A DNA stretch of 64,000 nucleotides from Micromonospora echinaurantiaca. GTDB lineage: Bacteria > Actinomycetota > Actinomycetes > Mycobacteriales > Micromonosporaceae. The stretch is taken from the NCBI RefSeq assembly GCF_900090235.1, contig NZ_LT607750.1:694501-758500 (forward strand), given 5' to 3'. The notes beneath the pieces are model-generated. The model did not search any database. It saw only the letters and a list, made by a program, of their open reading frames with translations, and was not told the DNA's origin. Of the stretch, positions 19,968 to 27,819 are shown piece by piece (positions within the stretch are counted from its first letter, which is position 1; every line of letters begins with the position of its first letter). Made by a program: the position numbers and the translations under genes.

Positions 19968-20776
19968 TCCGATCCATGAGGGCTGGCCGGCGCGAGCCGG
20001 TGCCGCCGACACCGCACCCGTCCGGCGCCCGGCCGCCGGCGCTGCCCCCGGAGGCGGTGCCCCGGCACGTCGCCGTGGTGATGGACGGCAACGGTCGCTG
20101 GGCCAAGGAGCGCGGGCTGCCCCGCACCAAGGGCCACGAGGCGGGCGAATTCTCCCTCTTCGACACTATCGAGGGCGCCATCGAGCTGGGCATCCCCTAC
20201 CTGTCGGCGTACGCCTTCTCGACCGAGAACTGGCGGCGCTCGCCGGAGGAGGTCCGCTTCCTGATGGGCTTCAACCGGGACGTCATCCGCCGCCGCCGCG
20301 ACCAGCTGGTCGACCTCGGCGTCCGGGTGGTCTGGTCCGGCCGGGCCGGGCGGCTGTGGAAGAGCGTGATCTCGGAGCTGCAGACCGCCGAGGAGATGTC
20401 CCGCGGCAACTCCACCCTGACCCTGCAGTTCTGCGTCAACTACGGCGGGCAGGCCGAGATCGCCGACGCGGCCGCCGCGATCGCCCGGGACGCCGCGGCG
20501 GGCCGGCTCGACCCGGCGAAGGTCACCGAGAAGACGGTGGCGAAGTACCTCTACCACCCGGAGGTCCCCGAGGTGGACCTCTTCCTCCGCCCCTCCGGCG
20601 AGCAGCGGATCTCCAACTACCTGCTCTGGCAGACCGCGTACGCCGAGCTGGTCTTCCTCGACACGCTCTGGCCGGACTTCGACCGCCGGCACCTGTGGTA
20701 CGCCTGCGAGCTGTACGCGCAGCGGGACCGGCGCTTCGGCGGCGCGTTGCCCAACCCGGTCGCCCCGCCCGCCTGA
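19964..20776 (+). CDS. uppS: Isoprenyl transferase (polyprenyl diphosphate synthase, UppS-like)
   Basis: This cis-prenyltransferase of 270 residues makes the long-chain polyprenyl diphosphate that carries cell-wall precursors. The catalytic aspartate is D41 in [12 protein letters not shown]. Later motifs are [20 protein letters not shown] and the [15 protein letters not shown] region that closes the active site. The GTG at 19964 overlaps the recO stop as GTGA with GGGAGAAGAG upstream; ATG 19976 is an alternative. Actinomycetes often have two such synthases with different chain lengths, and this cannot be settled here. Confidence 0.92.
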   Translation: MIRSMRAGRREPVPPTPHPSGARPPALPPEAVPRHVAVVMDGNGRWAKERGLPRTKGHEAGEFSLFDTIEGAIELGIPYLSAYAFSTENWRRSPEEVRFLMGFNRDVIRRRRDQLVDLGVRVVWSGRAGRLWKSVISELQTAEEMSRGNSTLTLQFCVNYGGQAEIADAAAAIARDAAAGRLDPAKVTEKTVAKYLYHPEVPEVDLFLRPSGEQRISNYLLWQTAYAELVFLDTLWPDFDRRHLWYACELYAQRDRRFGGALPNPVAPPA

Positions 20777-20863
20777 CCCGCAGGTCCGCCCCCGGGGCAG
20801 GCTTACCTACCCGTCACGCTGGGTACCAATCCGGTCAGCAGCCACTGACGGAGGTGAACCCAC

Positions 20864-21049
20864 ATGATCCAGAAGCGCATTGCCCAGTGGGCGGTGATGG
20901 CGATCGCGGTGCCGCTGGCGGCGGCCGGCGTGCGTCGGCTGAGCCACACGCTGGAGGCCCGGCGCGGCCCGTCCGGGGTCACCCGCCTGCTCACCAAGGG
21001 CGCCGACCTGATCCGCCCGCAGAAGGCCAGGCGTCGGCGCTTCTTCTGA
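20864..21049 (+). CDS. Small basic membrane-associated protein, 61 residues
   Basis: This is a small protein with one hydrophobic segment (about residues 8-24, WAVMAIAVPLAAAGVRR) and a very basic C-terminus (KARRRRFF). A strong GGAGGTG ribosome site lies 8 bases before the ATG, which makes it a credible gene despite its size. I do not recognise a characterised family. It follows uppS on the same strand by 87 bases. Confidence 0.72.
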   Translation: MIQKRIAQWAVMAIAVPLAAAGVRRLSHTLEARRGPSGVTRLLTKGADLIRPQKARRRRFF

Positions 21050-21087
21050 CCCCTTGCGGGGCCGCGTCCGATGGTGCCGGCGCCGCT

Positions 21088-21111
21088 CGGCGCCGCCGCT
21101 TCGCGGCGCCG
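21088..21111 (+). terminator. GC-rich hairpin after the 61-residue gene
   Basis: CGGCGCCGC (21088-21096) pairs with GCGGCGCCG (21103-21111) in a perfect 9-bp stem with a 6-base loop, 38 bases past the stop codon. No T-tract. Confidence 0.45.
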
Positions 21112-21309
21112 CTCCCGCCCCGGCCCGGCGGCCGATCGGGGAGTTCCTGGTGTTTGGCGACAGTCACCCGTCCGGGTGGATCGCCCACGCGGGACCGCCC
21201 GGTCGACCCCCGGGCCGGGGTTGGTGGTTTCCGGGGTGGGTGGGCATGGCGGTGCCTAGGATCGGAGCCGGGGGTACGCCCCGGACCGCGCCGAGCCTCG
21301 GGGGTGGGG

Positions 21310-21537
21310 ATGCGGGATCTCCGGTACAAGATGATCATGGCGTTGAACGCCGCCGACCTCGGTGACCCGATCTGCGAGCAGGTGGCCGAGATCTGCGCCG
21401 AGATCGCCGAGCAGCACTGCGCCGAGTTCGGCCACACGCCCCGACTGCGCGCGGGCGAGATCGCCGAACTGGCCACCGGGGAGCCGGCTCTGACCTGGGC
21501 CCCCGCGCCCACCGACACCGGGCAGCGTGCCTGGTGA
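21310..21537 (+). CDS. Small protein coupled to pirin, 75 residues
   Basis: I do not recognise this protein. It is acidic and mostly helical, with two cysteines (ICEQVAEIC) and a third in EQHCAEFGH, and it ends in a Pro-rich tail. Its stop overlaps the GTG of the pirin gene as GTGA, so the two are translated together. A TAGGAT box at 21257-21262 may be its -10 element. GTG 21304 is an alternative start. Coupling suggests a shared role, but none is known. Confidence 0.65.
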   Translation: MRDLRYKMIMALNAADLGDPICEQVAEICAEIAEQHCAEFGHTPRLRAGEIAELATGEPALTWAPAPTDTGQRAW

Positions 21538-22295
21538 CACTGCCCGTTCCGGGGGTGGACGTCCGGCGGGCCGACGACCGCTTCGCCACCCGGATCTCCT
21601 GGCTCGACTCGAAGCACTCCTTCTCGTTCTCCCGGCACTACGACCCGGCCAACACCCACCACGGCCTGCTGCTGGTCAACAACGACGACGTGGTCCGGCC
21701 GGGCACCGGCTTCGAGACCCACCCGCACCAGGACATGGAGATCGTCACCTGGGTGCTGCGCGGGTCGCTGGTGCACCAGGACTCCACCGGGCACTCCGGG
21801 GTGATCTATCCCGGGCTGGCCCAACGGATGAGCGCCGGCACCGGGATCCTGCACTCGGAGAAGAACGACTCCTGGCGGCTCGACGGCCGCGACCCGCACA
21901 CCGACCCGGTCCACTTCGTACAGATGTGGGTGCTGCCCGACACCGAGGGCGTCGACCCCGGCTACGAGCAGCTGGAGATCGACGACCAGTTGCTGCGCGG
22001 CGGCCTGGTGCCGGTGGCCTCCGGCATGGACCGGTACGACGGGGCGTCGGCGATCCGGATCCGCAACCGGTACGCGACCCTGCATGCCGCGCGGCTCCAG
22101 CCGGGCGACGAGGTGATCCTGCCGGACGCGCCCTTCGTGCACCTCTACGTGCCGGCCGGCGCGGTCACCCTGGAGGGCAGCGGCCCGCTCGGCACCGGCG
22201 ACGCCGCCCGGCTCACCGGCACCGGCGGCCAGCGGGTCACCGCCGCCGACCCCGCCGAGATCCTGGTCTGGGAGATGCACGCCACCATCGCCTGA
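21534..22295 (+). CDS. Pirin family protein
   Basis: This bicupin of 253 residues belongs to the pirin family, whose bacterial members include quercetinase-like oxygenases and redox sensors. The metal site in the N-terminal cupin is visible as ETHPHQDMEIV plus the later HSEKN. It is of normal length and intact. The GTG overlaps the stop of the preceding 75-residue gene. Confidence 0.9.
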   Translation: MTLPVPGVDVRRADDRFATRISWLDSKHSFSFSRHYDPANTHHGLLLVNNDDVVRPGTGFETHPHQDMEIVTWVLRGSLVHQDSTGHSGVIYPGLAQRMSAGTGILHSEKNDSWRLDGRDPHTDPVHFVQMWVLPDTEGVDPGYEQLEIDDQLLRGGLVPVASGMDRYDGASAIRIRNRYATLHAARLQPGDEVILPDAPFVHLYVPAGAVTLEGSGPLGTGDAARLTGTGGQRVTAADPAEILVWEMHATIA

Positions 22296-22315
22296 CCGCA
22301 GCGACCCCGACCACG

Positions 22316-22372
22316 CTCGTTCACTGAAAGAGTGGCTGTTCCGCGTCGGACAGCCACTTTTTCGTGAACGAG
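22316..22372. terminator. Strong bidirectional intrinsic terminator
   Basis: The inner stem AGTGGCTGT (22331-22339) pairs with ACAGCCACT (22350-22358), with A and T tracts on its two sides (GAAAG before, TTTTTC after). An outer pair, CTCGTTCAC (22316-22324) with GTGAACGAG (22364-22372), encloses it. It lies between convergent pirin and gnd and works in either direction. It is the only classical T-tract terminator I find in the window. Confidence 0.9.
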
Positions 22373-22420
22373 GCCGAAGCCGTGCGGGGCGGGGCGGGGC
22401 CGCCGCGCGGGGCGGGGCGG

Positions 22421-23866
22421 TCAGGCCTCCAGTTCGGAGCGGTCGCCGGCCCAGCGGGTGTGGAAGGTGCCGTCGCGGTCGACGCGGTGGTAGGTGTGCG
22501 CCCCGAAGTTGTCCCGCAGGCCCTGGATCAGCGCGGCGGGCAGCCGCTCGGCGCGCAGCGCGTCGAAGTACGCCAGCGAGGAGGCGAACGCCGGCGCCGG
22601 CACCCCGGCCCGGGCCGCCTCGGCCACCACCCGCCGCCAGCTCGGCACGCCGTCGTTGACGGTGTCCGCGAACCAGGGCGCGACCAGCAGCGTGGGCAGG
22701 TCCGGCTGCTCGTCGTACGCCTGCCGGATGCGGTCCAGGAAGCGGGCCCGGATGATGCAGCCGCCCCGCCAGATGGTCGCCGTCCCGCCCAGGTCGATGT
22801 CCCAGTCGTACTCCCGGCTGCCGGCGCGGATCTGGTCGAAGCCCTGCGCGTACGCGACGATCTTGCTGGCCAGTAGCGCCCGCCGGACGTCCTCGACGAA
22901 CGCGTCCCGGTCGGTGACCTGCCACTTCTTCTCGCCGGCGTCCGGGAACGCCCGGCGGGCCGCCGCCCGCTGGTCGGCGTGCCCGGACAGCGACCGGGCG
23001 AAGGTCGCCTCGGCGATGCCGGTGATCGGGATGCCCAGGTCGAGGGCGCTCTGCACGGTCCACCGGCCGGTGCCCTTCTGCTCGGCCCGGTCCAGCACGA
23101 TGTCGACGAAGGCCCGCCCGGTGGCCGCGTCCCGGTGCCCCAGCACGTCGGCGGTGATCTCGATGAGGAACGACTCCAACTCGCCGGCGTTCCACTCACG
23201 GAAGATCTCCGCGAGCTCCGCCGGCTCCGCGCCCAGCCCGGCCCGCAGCAGGTCGTACGCCTCGGCGATGAGCTGCATGTCGGCGTACTCGATGCCGTTG
23301 TGCACCATCTTCACGAAGTGCCCGGCGCCGTCCGGGCCGATGTGCCGGCAGCACGGCACCCCGTCCACCTGGGCCGCGATCTTCTCGAAGATCGGCCCGA
23401 GCTTCCGGTAGGACTCGGCGGAGCCGCCGGGCATGATGCTCGGCCCACGCAGCGCGCCCTCCTCACCGCCGGAAACGCCGGTGCCGACGAAGTGCAGCCC
23501 GTGGCCGCGCAACGCCTCCTCCCGGCGCCGGGTGTCGGCGAAGTGCGCGTTGCCGCAGTCCACCACGATGTCGCCGGCGTCCAGCAGCGGGATCAACTCG
23601 TCGATCACCGCGTCGGTGGGGCCGCCCGCCTTGACCATGACGATCACCGCCCGGGGACGCTCCAGCGCGGCGACGAAGTCGGCCATCGACTCGGCCGGCA
23701 CGAACGTGCCCTCGTCGCCGTGTTCCGCGACCAGGCTGCGGGTGCGCTCCGGCGAGCGGTTGTGCAGCGCCACGGTGAAGCCGTTGCGGGCCAGATTGCG
23801 GGCCAGGTTCCGGCCCATCACCGCCAGCCCGGTCACCCCGATCTGTGCCGTCGCCTGCTCGGCCAT
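22421..23866 (-). CDS. gnd: 6-phosphogluconate dehydrogenase (NADP, decarboxylating)
   Basis: This enzyme of the oxidative pentose phosphate pathway (481 residues) converts 6-phosphogluconate to ribulose 5-phosphate, CO2 and NADPH. The Rossmann motif GLAVMGRNLARN is at about 13-24. The substrate segment GTGVSGGEEGA and the catalytic lysine segment HFVKMVHNGIEY are intact. The long all-helical C-terminal domain is complete, which marks the long form of the family. The ATG at 23866 has AAGGTGG upstream. Confidence 0.96.
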   Translation of the reverse strand: MAEQATAQIGVTGLAVMGRNLARNLARNGFTVALHNRSPERTRSLVAEHGDEGTFVPAESMADFVAALERPRAVIVMVKAGGPTDAVIDELIPLLDAGDIVVDCGNAHFADTRRREEALRGHGLHFVGTGVSGGEEGALRGPSIMPGGSAESYRKLGPIFEKIAAQVDGVPCCRHIGPDGAGHFVKMVHNGIEYADMQLIAEAYDLLRAGLGAEPAELAEIFREWNAGELESFLIEITADVLGHRDAATGRAFVDIVLDRAEQKGTGRWTVQSALDLGIPITGIAEATFARSLSGHADQRAAARRAFPDAGEKKWQVTDRDAFVEDVRRALLASKIVAYAQGFDQIRAGSREYDWDIDLGGTATIWRGGCIIRARFLDRIRQAYDEQPDLPTLLVAPWFADTVNDGVPSWRRVVAEAARAGVPAPAFASSLAYFDALRAERLPAALIQGLRDNFGAHTYHRVDRDGTFHTRWAGDRSELEA

Positions 23867-24013
23867 CCGTCCGCCACCTTCCGCCGTCGACACCTGCCGC
23901 TGCGACCGTATCGCGGCCCCGACGGCCGGCGCGCCGAACATCGACACGGGGTGACCGCGGCGTAGCGGCGCGTCGGGTTCGACCGTGGTCGGTAATTCGG
24001 CTGCGCGGGTCCG

Positions 24014-24056
24014 GGTGGGGCGGTACCGTGTGGCCATGCGCAAGTGACGCCCCACC
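24014..24056 (+). other. Leader region: inverted repeat enclosing a leaderless four-codon frame
   Basis: The arms are perfect 9-mers (24014-24022 and 24048-24056) with a 25-base loop. In the loop TACCGT (24024-24029) is followed by exactly 6 bases and then ATG CGC AAG TGA (24036-24047), the same layout as the leaderless genes of this window. If the promoter is real, the transcript runs 235 bases to the start of the 79-residue gene at 24271. I see nothing else in the 404-base gap between gnd and that gene, and recognise no riboswitch class. Confidence 0.35.
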
Positions 24057-24270
24057 TCCGAGCCGGCCCGCCGCCCTTGCCGCGGGTCCGCGTGCTCCCG
24101 GGCGTCCGCATTCCCACCTGCCGCAGCGGCGGTGGTGTCCTCCGTGGTCGGTACCGGCGAGCAGTCCCGAATCCGTACGACCGTCGCCCGACGGTCACCT
24201 GACGAGCCGGATCGTCCGCCCGCCCGCGTCCAGCGCCGGCCGGAACGGTCCGCAGACAAGGAGGCACCGG

Positions 24271-24510
24271 ATGCCCGCCAAGCGCAATCCGAAGAAGACC
24301 CGCAGCGACCTGCCCACGCCCTCGGCCGCGGACCTGACGCCGGTCAACCTCGACCAGGTTGCCGTCGCGCCGGTGTCGCCGGCCGGTCCGGTGCTGCCGG
24401 CCGCCCGGCCCACCGCCCCGAAGGCCGGTCCGCCGGTCGGCGGCGGCAAGGCGGGCGGCCGCACCCAGCGGGCCGGGCAGACCCGCCGGTACGCCTTCCG
24501 GCGCAGCTGA
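24271..24510 (+). CDS. Small basic protein, 79 residues
   Basis: The protein starts with a very basic stretch (MPAKRNPKKTRSDLP), has a Pro/Ala/Val-rich middle and ends in another basic stretch (TQRAGQTRRYAFRRS). No domain is recognised and no membrane segment is present. A clear AAGGAGG ribosome site lies before the ATG, which supports translation. The composition suggests a nucleic-acid- or ribosome-associated protein, but this is only inference. Confidence 0.68.
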   Translation: MPAKRNPKKTRSDLPTPSAADLTPVNLDQVAVAPVSPAGPVLPAARPTAPKAGPPVGGGKAGGRTQRAGQTRRYAFRRS

Positions 24511-24518
24511 CCGGCGGC

Positions 24519-24566
24519 CCGGGGTGGAGGTGCCGCCGCCCACCGGCGGTGGCCCCTCCACCCCGG
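24519..24566. terminator. Bidirectional hairpin between convergent genes
   Basis: CCGGGGTGGAGG (24519-24530) pairs perfectly with CCTCCACCCCGG (24555-24566), and the enclosed bases can form a second stem (CCGCCG with CGGCGG). It separates the 79-residue gene from ykoC. Confidence 0.65.
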
Positions 24567-24575
24567 CGTGGCCGC

Positions 24576-25376
24576 TCAGCCGATCAGCGGGCGGAACGTG
24601 CCGAGCAGCACGCTGACCGTCAGGGCCGCGCCGGCCACCGCCGCCGCCCCGGCGATCAGCAGGCCGTCGGCGGCGCCGAACCGCTGCCGGCGGGCGACCG
24701 TGCGGGGGGTGCCCGCGTCGAAGCCCCGGGCGTCCATCGCCACCGCCAGCCGGGTGCCCCGCCGGATCGCCCCGACCAGCAGCGCGAACGCGGTCGAGAC
24801 GAAGAGCCGCAGCTTGGCCAGCGGGTTCCGACCGGCGTCGACCCCGCGGGCCCGGCGGGCCAGGCTGATCATCTGCCACTCCTGACCGAGCAGCGGCACC
24901 AGCCGGAACGCGGCCAGCGCTCCGATGGCGAACCGGGCCGGCGCCTTCGCGTTCTGGATCAGCGCGTCGGCCAGGTCGGTCGGGTCGGTGGTGGCGAAGA
25001 CGATCACACCCGGCAGCGCCACCGCGAACATCCGCAGCACCAGGCCGAGCGCGGTGAGCAGCACCCCGGAGGTGACCACCACCGGGCCGGCCTCGACCAG
25101 CACCCGGCCGGACCGCTCGGCGGCGAAGAGCACCAGGGTGACCAGGATTCCGACCGCGCCCAGCAGCAGTGGCCAGGCCCGCCGGGCCAGCACCCGGAAC
25201 CGGACCCCGAACAGCGGCAGCACGGCCAGTTCGACGGCGACCGCGATGGCCGGCGCCACCGGGTCCAGGGTGGCGATCATGATGAACGAGAAGACCAGGG
25301 CCGCGGCCAGCTTGGCCACCGGGTTGCGCCGGGCCAGCGGGGCGTCCGGCGCGGCGACCGGCTCCAGCGTGATCAC
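24576..25376 (-). CDS. ykoC: ECF transporter T component (YkoC-like)
   Basis: EcfT (266 residues) is the transmembrane scaffold that couples the ATPase pair to the substrate-binding S component. About five to six hydrophobic segments are visible. The two coupling-helix signatures are LARRARGVD and AMDARGFD, each with the Ala-Arg-Gly motif that contacts the ATPases. GTG 25376 gives a normal N-terminus. It overlaps the stop of a 23-codon frame that itself overlaps the ykoD stop. It is the last gene of the TPP-controlled ykoE-ykoD-ykoC operon. Confidence 0.9.
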   Translation of the reverse strand: MITLEPVAAPDAPLARRNPVAKLAAALVFSFIMIATLDPVAPAIAVAVELAVLPLFGVRFRVLARRAWPLLLGAVGILVTLVLFAAERSGRVLVEAGPVVVTSGVLLTALGLVLRMFAVALPGVIVFATTDPTDLADALIQNAKAPARFAIGALAAFRLVPLLGQEWQMISLARRARGVDAGRNPLAKLRLFVSTAFALLVGAIRRGTRLAVAMDARGFDAGTPRTVARRQRFGAADGLLIAGAAAVAGAALTVSVLLGTFRPLIG

Positions 25377-25444
25377 GGGCGGTCCAGGGTGCGGGGCCGG
25401 TCGGGCCGGAGGTGCGGTGTGGGGACGGGGTGTGAGCTGGTCAT
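25373..25444 (-). CDS. Possible 23-codon coupling frame between ykoD and ykoC
   Basis: An ATG overlaps the ykoD stop (ATGA at 25441-25444). The frame runs 23 sense codons and ends in a TGA that overlaps the ykoC GTG (GTGA at 25373-25376). The predicted peptide, MTSSHPVPTPHLRP and onward, is Pro/Arg-rich and unlike any domain. Two stop-start overlaps fit a bridge that carries ribosomes from ykoD to ykoC. A frameshift that detaches a ykoC extension is the alternative. Confidence 0.35.
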   Translation of the reverse strand: MTSSHPVPTPHLRPDRPRTLDRP

Positions 25445-26856
25445 GCGCGACCCAGGGTGAGGGTGCGGTCGGCCAGTGCGGCGACGAACTCCGGGTCGTG
25501 GGTCACGGTGACCACGCCGTGCCCGCCGTCGCGCTGCTCGGCGAAGAGGTCCACCAGCTCCAGCCAGGTCCGCCGGTCCTGGCCGAAGGTGGGTTCGTCG
25601 CAGATCAGCAGCCGGGGCGCGGTGGCCAGGGCGGTCGCGACGCTCAGCCGCCGCGCCTCGCCGCCGGAGAGGGTGTACGGGTTGGCGGCGGCCAGCCGTT
25701 CCAGCCGGAGCCGAGCCAGCAGCGCGTCCACGGTGGCGCGTATCGCGGGCTCGGGCGAACCGGTGCGGCGCGGCCCCAGCGCCAACTCGTCGAAGACCGT
25801 GCCGGTGACGAACTGGTGCTCGGGATCCTGGAAGACCGAGCCGATCCGCCGGGCCAGCGCCGGGGCGCGCCACCGGTGCGGGGGAGTGCGGGCGTCCGGG
25901 CCGGCCAGCGCCGGGCTCGCGGTCACCGTGCCGGCTCCGGGCCGGAGCAGCCCGCCGAGCAGCAGGGCCAGGGTCGACTTGCCGGCCCCGTTCGGGCCCA
26001 GCACGGCGAGCGCCTCGCCGGCGCGTACCCCGAGGTCGGTGGGGGCCAGCCGGGGCGGCAGGCCGAGCCGGTCGGCGGTGAGCAGCAGGTCGCCGGCCGG
26101 GGCGACGGCCCGGCGCGGCGGCACCGGACGGCCCGGCACCCAGACCCCCTCGGCGGCGAGCGCGTCGCCGTGCGCGCCGAACACCGCCTCCGGGGTGCCG
26201 TCGGCGCGGACGCCGCCGCCGGGTTCCAGCACCACCACCCGGTCGACCAGCGGCAACGCGTCGGCGACCCGGTGTTCCACCAGGATCAGCGTGGTGTCCG
26301 CGTCCAGCGCCCCGGCGACCGCGTCCCGGACCAGCGCGGCGCCGGCCGGGTCGAGGTTGGCGGTGGGTTCGTCGAGCAGCAGCAGGCCCGGGCGTAGGGC
26401 GAGCACCCCGGCCAGGGCCAGGCGCTGCTGCTCGCCGCCGGAGAGCGCGGCGGTGGGCCGGTCCCGGTGGTACGGGAAGCCGACCCGGCGCAGCGCCTCG
26501 TCCACCCGGGGCCAGATCTCCCCGGCGGGCACCCCCCGGTTCTCCAGCCCGAACGCGACGTCGTCGCCGCTGCGGGCCATCACCAGTTGGCTCTCCGGGT
26601 CCTGGAAGACGATGCCGACCCGTTCCCGGCCCTTGCGCGGGTCGAGCCCGTCGATCTCGACGGTGCCCTCCTGCTCGCCGGAGTCCTCGGGCAGCAGGCC
26701 GGCCAGCGCGGCGAGCAGGGTGCTCTTGCCGGCCCCCGAAGGCCCGAGCAGCAGCACCCGCTCTCCGCTCTCCACCCGCAGGTCCACCCCCCGCACCGCC
26801 CAAGCGCGCCGCCCCGCATGCCGCCACCCAAACCCCCGCACCAGTACGGAACTCAC
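25441..26856 (-). CDS. ykoD: ECF transporter ATPase, two fused ABC domains (YkoD-like)
   Basis: This 471-residue protein joins both ATPases of an ECF transporter in one chain. The first domain has GPSGAGKST and signature LSGGEQQRLA. The second has GPNGAGKST and LSGGEARRLS. Both Walker B boxes are present (LLLDEPTANLD and LLICDEPTFGQD). The layout matches B. subtilis YkoD. GTG 26856 was chosen over the upstream in-frame GTG at 26907 because it has GGGGGTGGGAG upstream and gives a normal N-terminus. Confidence 0.92.
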   Translation of the reverse strand: MSSVLVRGFGWRHAGRRAWAVRGVDLRVESGERVLLLGPSGAGKSTLLAALAGLLPEDSGEQEGTVEIDGLDPRKGRERVGIVFQDPESQLVMARSGDDVAFGLENRGVPAGEIWPRVDEALRRVGFPYHRDRPTAALSGGEQQRLALAGVLALRPGLLLLDEPTANLDPAGAALVRDAVAGALDADTTLILVEHRVADALPLVDRVVVLEPGGGVRADGTPEAVFGAHGDALAAEGVWVPGRPVPPRRAVAPAGDLLLTADRLGLPPRLAPTDLGVRAGEALAVLGPNGAGKSTLALLLGGLLRPGAGTVTASPALAGPDARTPPHRWRAPALARRIGSVFQDPEHQFVTGTVFDELALGPRRTGSPEPAIRATVDALLARLRLERLAAANPYTLSGGEARRLSVATALATAPRLLICDEPTFGQDRRTWLELVDLFAEQRDGGHGVVTVTHDPEFVAALADRTLTLGRA

Positions 26857-26882
26857 GCTCCCACCCCCGCCCGGGCAGGGTT

Positions 26883-26937
26883 GATCATGAAGTTGTTGCC
26901 GCGACACGCCGGTGCGGAGGGCAACAACTTCATGATC
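26883..26937. repeat. AT-rich 18-bp perfect inverted repeat inside the ykoE-ykoD gap
   Basis: GATCATGAAGTTGTTGCC (26883-26900) and its exact reverse complement (26920-26937) are separated by 19 bases. The arms are far more AT-rich than the surroundings. It lies 27 bases upstream of the ykoD start, within the operon, so it may act as an attenuator, a processing site or a mobile palindromic repeat. Confidence 0.75.
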
Positions 26938-26970
26938 GACGAGGTGGGGCGGGGGCGGGGCATGGGCGGG

Positions 26971-27564
26971 TCAGACCAGGGTGCGGTCGCGGGCGGCGGG
27001 GAAGCGGTCCAGGGCGCCGGTGCCGGCCAGGGCCCGGGTCAGGTACCAGCCGCCGACGCCGGCGATGATCGCGGCGCTGACCACGGTCAGCAGCGCGTAC
27101 GGGATCCGGTAGCTGCCCAGCGCGTAGTCGACGTTCCAGACGAAGAAGTCGAACAGCGCCGCGCCGAGGCCGGTCAGCGTGCCGGCGAGCAGCGCGGTCG
27201 GCAGCCGGAACGAGCGGTACCGGAAGGCGGCGAAGGCCAACTCGGCGCCGAGACCCTGGATCAGACCCTGGACGATGGTGATCCCGCCCCACTCGGAGCC
27301 GAGCAGCGCGGAGATCGTCGCGGCGACCGCCTCGCAGAACAGCGCCGCGCCGGGCTTGCGGATGATCAGGCCGCCGAGCACCGCCGGCACCAGCCAGACG
27401 CCGTACATGACCGCCTGGCCGGCCGGGAAGAACGCGAACGCCGGGTCGACGGCCCGCCAGAGCAGGCCCCAGGCCCAGAAGATGACGCCGAAGGCCACCG
27501 CGATCACCGCGGCCACGACGATGTCGATGGTGCGCCACCGGTTGGTGGCGGGGTGTTGTTTCAT
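26971..27564 (-). CDS. ykoE: ECF transporter S component (YkoE family)
   Basis: The substrate-binding membrane subunit of an ECF transporter (197 residues, about six hydrophobic segments) matches the YkoE family. B. subtilis YkoE takes up thiamine or its hydroxymethylpyrimidine precursor. The TPP riboswitch directly upstream supports a thiamine-related substrate. Typical features are IDIVVAAVIAVAFGVIFW near the start and EWGGITIVQGLIQGLGAELAFA in the middle. GGGAGC lies just before the ATG. Confidence 0.92.
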   Translation of the reverse strand: MKQHPATNRWRTIDIVVAAVIAVAFGVIFWAWGLLWRAVDPAFAFFPAGQAVMYGVWLVPAVLGGLIIRKPGAALFCEAVAATISALLGSEWGGITIVQGLIQGLGAELAFAAFRYRSFRLPTALLAGTLTGLGAALFDFFVWNVDYALGSYRIPYALLTVVSAAIIAGVGGWYLTRALAGTGALDRFPAARDRTLV

Positions 27565-27649
27565 GAGTGCTCCCAGTCCTGACTACGAACCAGGAGAAGA
27601 CGCACGCCGCGCCCGGTGCCCCGGACGGCGGCGCGGCTGGAGGTCGACC

Positions 27650-27735
<86 letters not shown>

Positions 27736-27806
27736 GATGTGAAGTTGTCCCGGCAGACGCTAGCACCGCCGGCAGCGCCGAGACGAGCCGCCCGCGCCGG
27801 CCTGGG

Positions 27807-27812
27807 TAGGCT
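27807..27812 (+). promoter_or_regulatory. -10 box of a leaderless promoter (epoxide-hydrolase-like gene)
   Basis: TAGGCT lies 7 bases before the ATG at 27820; no ribosome site is seen. Confidence 0.5.
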
Positions 27813-27819
27813 GCCGATC

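Noticed and set aside
25373..25444. Frameshift in ykoC that cuts off an N-terminal extension
   Set aside because: Not fully excluded, but ykoC from GTG 25376 has a normal family start and both ends of the short frame overlap the neighbours neatly, so a coupling frame is preferred.
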